Assembly: GCF_003732265.1 (NCBI RefSeq) | Contig: NZ_MOBK01000006.1 | Coordinates: 1,178,001 to 1,242,000 of the forward strand | Origin: Pseudomonas brassicacearum | GTDB lineage: Bacteria; Pseudomonadota; Gammaproteobacteria; Pseudomonadales; Pseudomonadaceae | Reading direction: 5' to 3' | DNA: 64,000 nucleotides | Part shown: positions 59,688 through 64,000 of the stretch, piece by piece | How the letters are laid out: the number at the start of each line of letters is the position of its first letter | How positions within the stretch are numbered: the first letter of the stretch is position 1 | Made by a program: the position numbers and the translations under genes | Notes under the pieces: generated by a model | The model's database searches: none | What the model was told of the DNA's origin: nothing | The model's input: only the letters and a program-made list of their open reading frames with translations

Positions 59688-59917
59688 GCGCAAGTTCCTG
59701 TTTGCGAGCTGTCAGCATGGCCAGAGCCGCTCGATCCTCCCGAGGATCAAGGTCAACCCGTAGAAATCCTTTCCACTGTTTTGACCTGCGATGGGCCCAC
59801 ATGCTGTACCAGTACGAGGTCATTTCTACCAAACGTTCAGGGGGATCACGGAGTGTGACTGATCGCGAAGCGTTCTATGAATGCCAAGAGATCAACCTCA
59901 TAGGGAGATCGGTCCAT
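59680..59917 (-). pseudogene. Frameshifted small gene upstream of the unrecognised protein
   Basis: Two minus-strand frames join into one plausible product. From an ATG at 59917: DRSPYEVDLLAFIERFAISH, stopping at a TGA at 59846-59848. From about there, one base over: DPPERLVEMTSYWYSMWAHR, then RSKQWKGFLRVDLDPREDRA, ending at 59680. Removing one base near 59850 restores a protein of about 77 residues. Its stop overlaps the next gene's ATG, the usual sign of a two-gene unit. It may be a real mutation, a sequencing error, or less likely programmed frameshifting. Confidence 0.55.
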
Positions 59918-60135
59918 CCCTGCAGGGTTTTGTTCATTGATAGGAGGGAGAAGTCCCTCAGGGTTCCATTCAGGTATCAATCCCGGCTTCCTTGCTCAGT
60001 GATCTGAAAGTCGGACGATCCTCATCCTGACGTCCTCTCGCGTCAAGCGAACAAACGTTACAGTTGATTCGCATCACGCTCGTTGCCGGGCTGAAGTACC
60101 CTGTCACCTTGTTTGTCCTCTGCGAGCTTGCCCCC

Positions 60136-61950
60136 ATGCCAGCGGCCCTCAACCGCCTCACCGCCCTGTTCGACCAGGCCCGACGCGCCTTGCTCTTAGT
60201 CTGGGGCACCTCCCGTGGATTATTCCTCGGCCTGGTCCTGGCCACCCTGATTGCCGGTGTCCTCCCGGCGCTGGCCGCGTGGATCGGTCAACGCATTGTC
60301 GACGCAGTGGTCAGCGCCATGCAGTTGCATGCGCAGCAGGGCAGTGCGCCGTTGTGGCCGGTGGTGCGTTATGTGCTGATGGAGGCGGGGGTGCTGGCGT
60401 TGTTGTCCGGTACGCAACGGGCGCTGTCGGTTCAGCAGTCGCTGTTGCGCGTGCAGTTGGGGCAGAAGGTCAACACGATGATTCTGGAGAAAGCCCAGAC
60501 GTTGTCGTTGGTGCAGTTCGAGAATTCCGAGTTTTACGACAAGCTGGTGCGGGTGCGGCGCGAGGCGTCGACCCGGCCGCTGGCGCTGGTGATGAAGTCG
60601 TTGGGGCTGATCCAGAACCTGATTGTGCTGATCAGCTTCGGTGTGTTGCTGGTGCACTTTTCGCCGTGGGCGCTGGTGCTGTTGGTGGTGGGGGCGTTGC
60701 CGGTGTTTTTCGCCGAGGCGCATTTTTCCGGGGACGCGTTTCGGCTGTTCACCCGCCGGGCGCCGGAGAGCCGGCAGCAGACTTACATCGAGACGCTGCT
60801 CTCCCACGAGGGGTACATCAAGGAGGTCAAGCTGTTCGGTTTCGCGCCGCTGTTGTTGAAGCGTTATCGCGATACCTTCGCGCGTCTCTACGCCGAAGAC
60901 CGTCGGTTGACGTTGCGTCGCGATGGCTGGGGTTTTGTCCTCGGCTTGCTCGGCACGGCGGCGTTTTACCTGGCGTATGCGTGGGTGGTGGTCGATGCCG
61001 TTCATGGCAACATCACTTTAGGGCAAATGACCATGTACCTGGTGTTGTTCAAGCAGGGGCAAACCGCGGTGAGCAGCAGCTTGAGCGCCATCAGCGGGCT
61101 GTATGAAGATGGCCTTTACCTGTCGAACCTCTATGAGTACCTGGCCGAACCGGTGGTGGCCGATACCGGGACGCTCACGGAAGGCGCGGTGCCCGGCGAT
61201 GGCTTGCGTTTTGAGGGCGTCGGCTTCACGTATCCGGGGGCGAGTCGTGCGGCGCTGGAGGGCATCGACTTGCACATGGTTCCGGGCCGCAGCCTGGCGC
61301 TGGTGGGGGAGAACGGCTCGGGCAAGACCACACTGATCAAGTTGCTGACCCGTCTGTACCGGCCCGATCAAGGTCGCATTTTGCTCGACGGCAGCGATTT
61401 GCAGGTATGGCAGGAAGTCGCGCTGCGGCAGCGCATCGGCGTGATTTTCCAGGACTACATCCGCTACCAATTCTCGGTGGGCGAAAACATCGGCGTTGGC
61501 GACACCTTGGCGTTCAACGATGAACAGCGTTGGCAGGACGCGGCGGCCCAAGGCATGGCCGCGCCGTTTATCGAACGTCTGGATCGCGGCTATGCCACGC
61601 AACTGGGGCGATGGTTTGCCGGTGGGCAAGAGTTGTCCGGCGGGCAATGGCAGAAGATCGCGTTATCGCGTGCCTATATGCGTCGCGATGCCGATATCCT
61701 GATTCTCGATGAGCCGACATCGGCCCTCGATCCGGCGGCGGAAGCGGCGGTGTTCGAGCATTTCAGCGAGCACACCGAAGGGCGCATGACGTTGCTGATT
61801 TCCCATCGGTTTTCCAGTGTGCGCAATGCCGATCACATCATCGTGCTGGACCAGGGCACGATCCTCGAGCGTGGCGATCACGACAGCCTTGTAGAGGCGG
61901 GCGGGCGTTACGCGCAGCTGTTCAACCTGCAAGCCCGGGGTTACCGCTAG
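60136..61950 (+). CDS. ABC transporter, fused permease and ATPase (exporter type)
   Basis: A 604-residue half-transporter. Six membrane helices lie in residues 20-310 (GLVLATLIAGVLPALAAWIG; GLLGTAAFYLAYAWVVVDAV). The ATPase part has Walker A GENGSGKTTLIKL, Q-loop FQDYIRY, signature LSGGQWQKIALSRA, Walker B DILILDEPTSALD and H-loop ISHRF. It probably dimerises and exports a lipid or peptide. ATG at 60136 is preferred; a TTG at 60064 is also in frame, and neither has a strong ribosome binding site. Its 3' end overlaps the converging hydrolase gene by 29 bp. Confidence 0.9.
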   Translation: MPAALNRLTALFDQARRALLLVWGTSRGLFLGLVLATLIAGVLPALAAWIGQRIVDAVVSAMQLHAQQGSAPLWPVVRYVLMEAGVLALLSGTQRALSVQQSLLRVQLGQKVNTMILEKAQTLSLVQFENSEFYDKLVRVRREASTRPLALVMKSLGLIQNLIVLISFGVLLVHFSPWALVLLVVGALPVFFAEAHFSGDAFRLFTRRAPESRQQTYIETLLSHEGYIKEVKLFGFAPLLLKRYRDTFARLYAEDRRLTLRRDGWGFVLGLLGTAAFYLAYAWVVVDAVHGNITLGQMTMYLVLFKQGQTAVSSSLSAISGLYEDGLYLSNLYEYLAEPVVADTGTLTEGAVPGDGLRFEGVGFTYPGASRAALEGIDLHMVPGRSLALVGENGSGKTTLIKLLTRLYRPDQGRILLDGSDLQVWQEVALRQRIGVIFQDYIRYQFSVGENIGVGDTLAFNDEQRWQDAAAQGMAAPFIERLDRGYATQLGRWFAGGQELSGGQWQKIALSRAYMRRDADILILDEPTSALDPAAEAAVFEHFSEHTEGRMTLLISHRFSSVRNADHIIVLDQGTILERGDHDSLVEAGGRYAQLFNLQARGYR

Positions 61951-62857
61951 GTTTGGCTTTCATCAAACCATCGATTGCCTGGCGGTACTGACTGCCACCC
62001 AGAATCATGCTGTTGTTGTGCGTTCCACCGGGCACCAGCAGCAGCCGCTTGGGTTCATTGGCGGCATTGAACAACTGCTGGCTGAAGCGTGAGGGCATGA
62101 ACGGGTCGGCCAGGCCGTGGACCACCAGCAGCGGCATGTCGATGTCGACGATCTTGTCGATGGAATCGAATTTCTGCGACACCAGCCAACGCACCGGCAG
62201 CCATTTCACCGGCAGGTTGCTGTCGGCCACTTGCGCCACGGCATCGCCCAGCGAGGTGAATGTGGATTCGATCACAAGGCCGCGCACCGGTACGGGGTCA
62301 TGGTGCTTTTTCGCCTGCGCCGCCAGGTCCGCCGCGAGGTCAATGGCCACCGCGCCGCCCAGGGAATGGCCGTAGATCAGACGCTTGCTGGCGTCCGGTT
62401 GCATCTGGATGAAACGCTCCCACGCTGCCCGGGCGTCTTCGTAAACACTGGCTTCCGAGGGCAGGTCACCTTTGCTTTGGCCGAACCCACGGTAGTCGAT
62501 GGCCAGCACCGAGTAGCCCATGGCGCGCAATTGCTCGATGCGAAACGCCTGGCCCGTGAGATTCCAGCGCACACCGTGCAGGTAAAGGATCGACGGCGCA
62601 TCCCGGCGCGCCGCCGGCCACCACCAGGCATGCAGGTTTTGCCCGGCCTTGAAACTGGCGGGCTTGATGTCGAACTCCTGCACATCGCTCGGCAAGCCGC
62701 GATACCAACCGGCTGTGCCCGGCTCGATGCGAAACAGCAGCTCGCGCTCTTTGTAGTTGAGCACGCCACAACTCACCGGCAGGCCGATGATCAACACGGC
62801 CATGCACAGCAGCGGTAGCCAGCGGCGGGTCAAGCGGCTCATCAAACTCGACAACAT
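61922..62857 (-). CDS. Alpha/beta hydrolase, probably membrane- or lipid-anchored
   Basis: A 311-residue hydrolase of the BAAT/YqiA-like FrsA group. The N-terminal segment WLPLLCMAVLIIGLPVSCG is hydrophobic and ends in a lipobox-like VSCG. ILYLHGVRWNLTG is the oxyanion loop, the nucleophile is in IYGHSLGGAVAIDLA, the acid in VVHGLADPFMPS and the histidine in VPGGTHNNS. Substrate unknown. It overlaps the end of the converging ABC transporter gene by 29 bp. Confidence 0.88.
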   Translation of the reverse strand: MLSSLMSRLTRRWLPLLCMAVLIIGLPVSCGVLNYKERELLFRIEPGTAGWYRGLPSDVQEFDIKPASFKAGQNLHAWWWPAARRDAPSILYLHGVRWNLTGQAFRIEQLRAMGYSVLAIDYRGFGQSKGDLPSEASVYEDARAAWERFIQMQPDASKRLIYGHSLGGAVAIDLAADLAAQAKKHHDPVPVRGLVIESTFTSLGDAVAQVADSNLPVKWLPVRWLVSQKFDSIDKIVDIDMPLLVVHGLADPFMPSRFSQQLFNAANEPKRLLLVPGGTHNNSMILGGSQYRQAIDGLMKAKPSGNPGLAG

Positions 62858-62960
62858 GCGGCGGTCCGGAAGGTCAGCGGGAAAGGTCGGGTTTTAACAG
62901 ATGCGGGGTGGGGACGGGAATAATTTCGACAGTCGTATAAGGTTTTGTGGTGAATGATCG

Positions 62961-63055
62961 GGCCCCATCACGAGCAGGCTCACTCCTACAATTGACCGAG
63001 TTCTTCCAGAAGAAAAGCGATCCACTGTGGGAGCGAGCCTGCTCGCGAAGGGGCC
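62961..63055. repeat. REP doublet (REPIN), GAGCAGGCTC type
   Basis: A 30-base arm at 62961-62990 and its imperfect inverse at 63026-63055 (about 25 of 30 bases pairing) contain CGAGCAGGCTC / GAGCCTGCTCG. This belongs to the common P. fluorescens REP class and differs from the REPIN at 37525. It lies between two minus-strand genes. Confidence 0.85.
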
Positions 63056-63088
63056 AGTGTTACCAAAGCCAAAACAATTGGTGTTCGA

Positions 63089-64000
63089 TCAATCCACCTT
63101 CAACACAATCTTCCCAACATGATCCCCACCCTCCATCCGCGCATGGGCCTGCGACGCATCGTTGAGCGCATACACTTTGTCAATCATCGGCAGGCAACGC
63201 CCGGCGGCGAGCACGGGCCAGACGTACTCGCGCAACTGTTCAGCAATCGAGGCCTTTTCTTCGCGGGTACGTGAGCGCAACAGGGAACCGGTGATGATTG
63301 CGCGCTTGGCCATGATCGCCAGCAAGTCGACATCCTTGGCGTGAGCGCCACCAAGGAAGCCCAGCATCACCAGTCGACCTTCCATGCCCAGCGCCGCGAT
63401 GTTCGGATTCAGGTACGAACCGCCCATGATGTCGAGGATCACATTTACGCCTTTGCCGGCGGTTTTTTGCGCGATGACCTCGGCGAAATCCTGGTCGCGG
63501 TAGTTGATCGGCTCGGCCCCCAACTGGCGGATCACCGCACATTTGTCTTCACTGCCCGCCGTGGCGAAGGCCTTGACCCCGAATTCGCGACAGAGCATCA
63601 ACGCGGTGGTGCCGATGCCGCTGGTGCCGCCGTGGATCAGTGCGCGCTGGCCTTTGCTGGCGCCGCCCATGTCGAAGAGGTTGGCCCACACCGTGAAGAA
63701 GGTCTCCGGGATCGCCGCCGCATGTACCCAATCCATGCCATCAGGGATCGGCAACGTCTGGCCGGCCGGTGCCACGCAATACTGTGCGTAGCCGCCGCCG
63801 TTGGTCAGTGCGCAGACCTTGTCGCCCACGATAAATTCGCTGACGCCGGTGCCGATGGCCACCACTTCCCCAGCCACTTCCAGCCCCGGGAACGGACTCA
63901 TGCCGGGTTTCAGCGGGTACTTGCCGGCCCGTTGAAGCGCATCGGGGCGGTTGATCCCGGCAGCGTGCACACGAATCAGCACTTCACCTGCCGCCGGGGT
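63089..64000 (-). CDS. NAD(P)H-quinone oxidoreductase (PIG3-like MDR), 5' end outside the window
   Basis: About 303 residues of a zinc-less medium-chain reductase; the first 20-25 residues lie beyond the window edge. GroES-like domain: AAGINRPDALQRAGKYP, FPGLEVAGEVVAIGTG. Nucleotide fold: ALIHGGTSGIGTTALMLCREFG. C-terminal: LLRSRTREEKASIAEQLREYV. This matches the PIG3/TP53I3-like quinone oxidoreductase group. It is distinct from the zeta-crystallin-like enzyme at 30924-31904. An internal ATG at 63982 is not the real start, since the frame stays open to the edge (TPAAGEVLIRV). Confidence 0.9.
   Translation of the reverse strand, partial: TPAAGEVLIRVHAAGINRPDALQRAGKYPLKPGMSPFPGLEVAGEVVAIGTGVSEFIVGDKVCALTNGGGYAQYCVAPAGQTLPIPDGMDWVHAAAIPETFFTVWANLFDMGGASKGQRALIHGGTSGIGTTALMLCREFGVKAFATAGSEDKCAVIRQLGAEPINYRDQDFAEVIAQKTAGKGVNVILDIMGGSYLNPNIAALGMEGRLVMLGFLGGAHAKDVDLLAIMAKRAIITGSLLRSRTREEKASIAEQLREYVWPVLAAGRCLPMIDKVYALNDASQAHARMEGGDHVGKIVLKVD

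Noticed and set aside
59846..59860. Programmed +1 frameshift in the small gene upstream of the unrecognised protein
   Set aside because: The site reads ACT CCG TGA T. It lacks the slippery codon and internal Shine-Dalgarno sequence of known cases such as prfB. An insertion or sequencing error is simpler.

Overview
The window looks like a chromosomal segment of a fluorescent-group Pseudomonas. The signs are the GC-rich codon use, two different REP-type inverted repeats (37525-37631 and 62961-63055), and small families typical of the genus: DUF2790, DUF6124, DUF3313 and a short secreted DG[S/A]DHTP-repeat protein. I see no rRNA, tRNA, CRISPR array, integrase or transposase. About 65 genes or gene remnants are described.

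1-6.1 kb: two tandem LysR regulators, the tail of a dead alpha/beta hydrolase gene, a DJ-1/PfpI - cysteine hydrolase - glutathione transferase operon, and a three-module redox fusion (PNPOx-like, FAD/NAD reductase, 2Fe-2S ferredoxin). 6.1-17.9 kb: a cyanate/bicarbonate island. It holds two cyanase genes in opposite orientation with identical proteins, two beta-carbonic anhydrases, a glutaredoxin, small secreted proteins, cupins, a LysR regulator, a FixL/FixJ-like kinase with two response regulators, an LRAT-domain protein and a LysE-type exporter. Cyanase uses bicarbonate and releases CO2, so carbonic anhydrase is its natural partner.

18-30.7 kb: a SLAC1/TehA-type transporter; a deletion scar joining the tails of a Rieske oxygenase and a cyclase-family gene; an arylsulfatase; a translationally coupled operon of a response regulator, a duplicated DUF1538 membrane protein and two P-II-like proteins; then envelope genes (beta-barrels, an AraC regulator, a ToxR/ToxS-like pair, lipoproteins).

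30.8-50.5 kb is the most interesting part. Two large rightward operons lie on either side of an AraC-family gene (37703-38737). Each is preceded by almost the same 39-bp element made of two 21-bp direct repeats, 83 and 89 bp from the first start codon. The first operon encodes a quinone oxidoreductase, a TauD-like dioxygenase, a beta-keto acid cleavage enzyme, an MFS transporter, a DsbA/FrnE protein, a Rieske ferredoxin and a YeiH exporter. The second encodes a small hydrolase, DUF1302 and DUF1329 proteins, a YCF48-type protein, an MMPL/RND transporter, an acyl-CoA dehydrogenase and an acyl-CoA ligase. Together they look like one AraC-controlled regulon for uptake and breakdown of a hydrophobic, possibly sulfur-containing, substrate that I cannot name.

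50.5-64 kb: a DUF6124 gene behind a long structured leader, a molbindin and a sulfonate-type binding protein behind an AT-rich dyad, RtcB, lipoprotein and VOC genes, a hydroxyacyl-CoA dehydrogenase overlapping a TetR gene, an AraC regulator, an unrecognised 303-residue-class protein with a frameshifted upstream partner, an ABC exporter, a hydrolase, and a second quinone oxidoreductase cut by the window edge.
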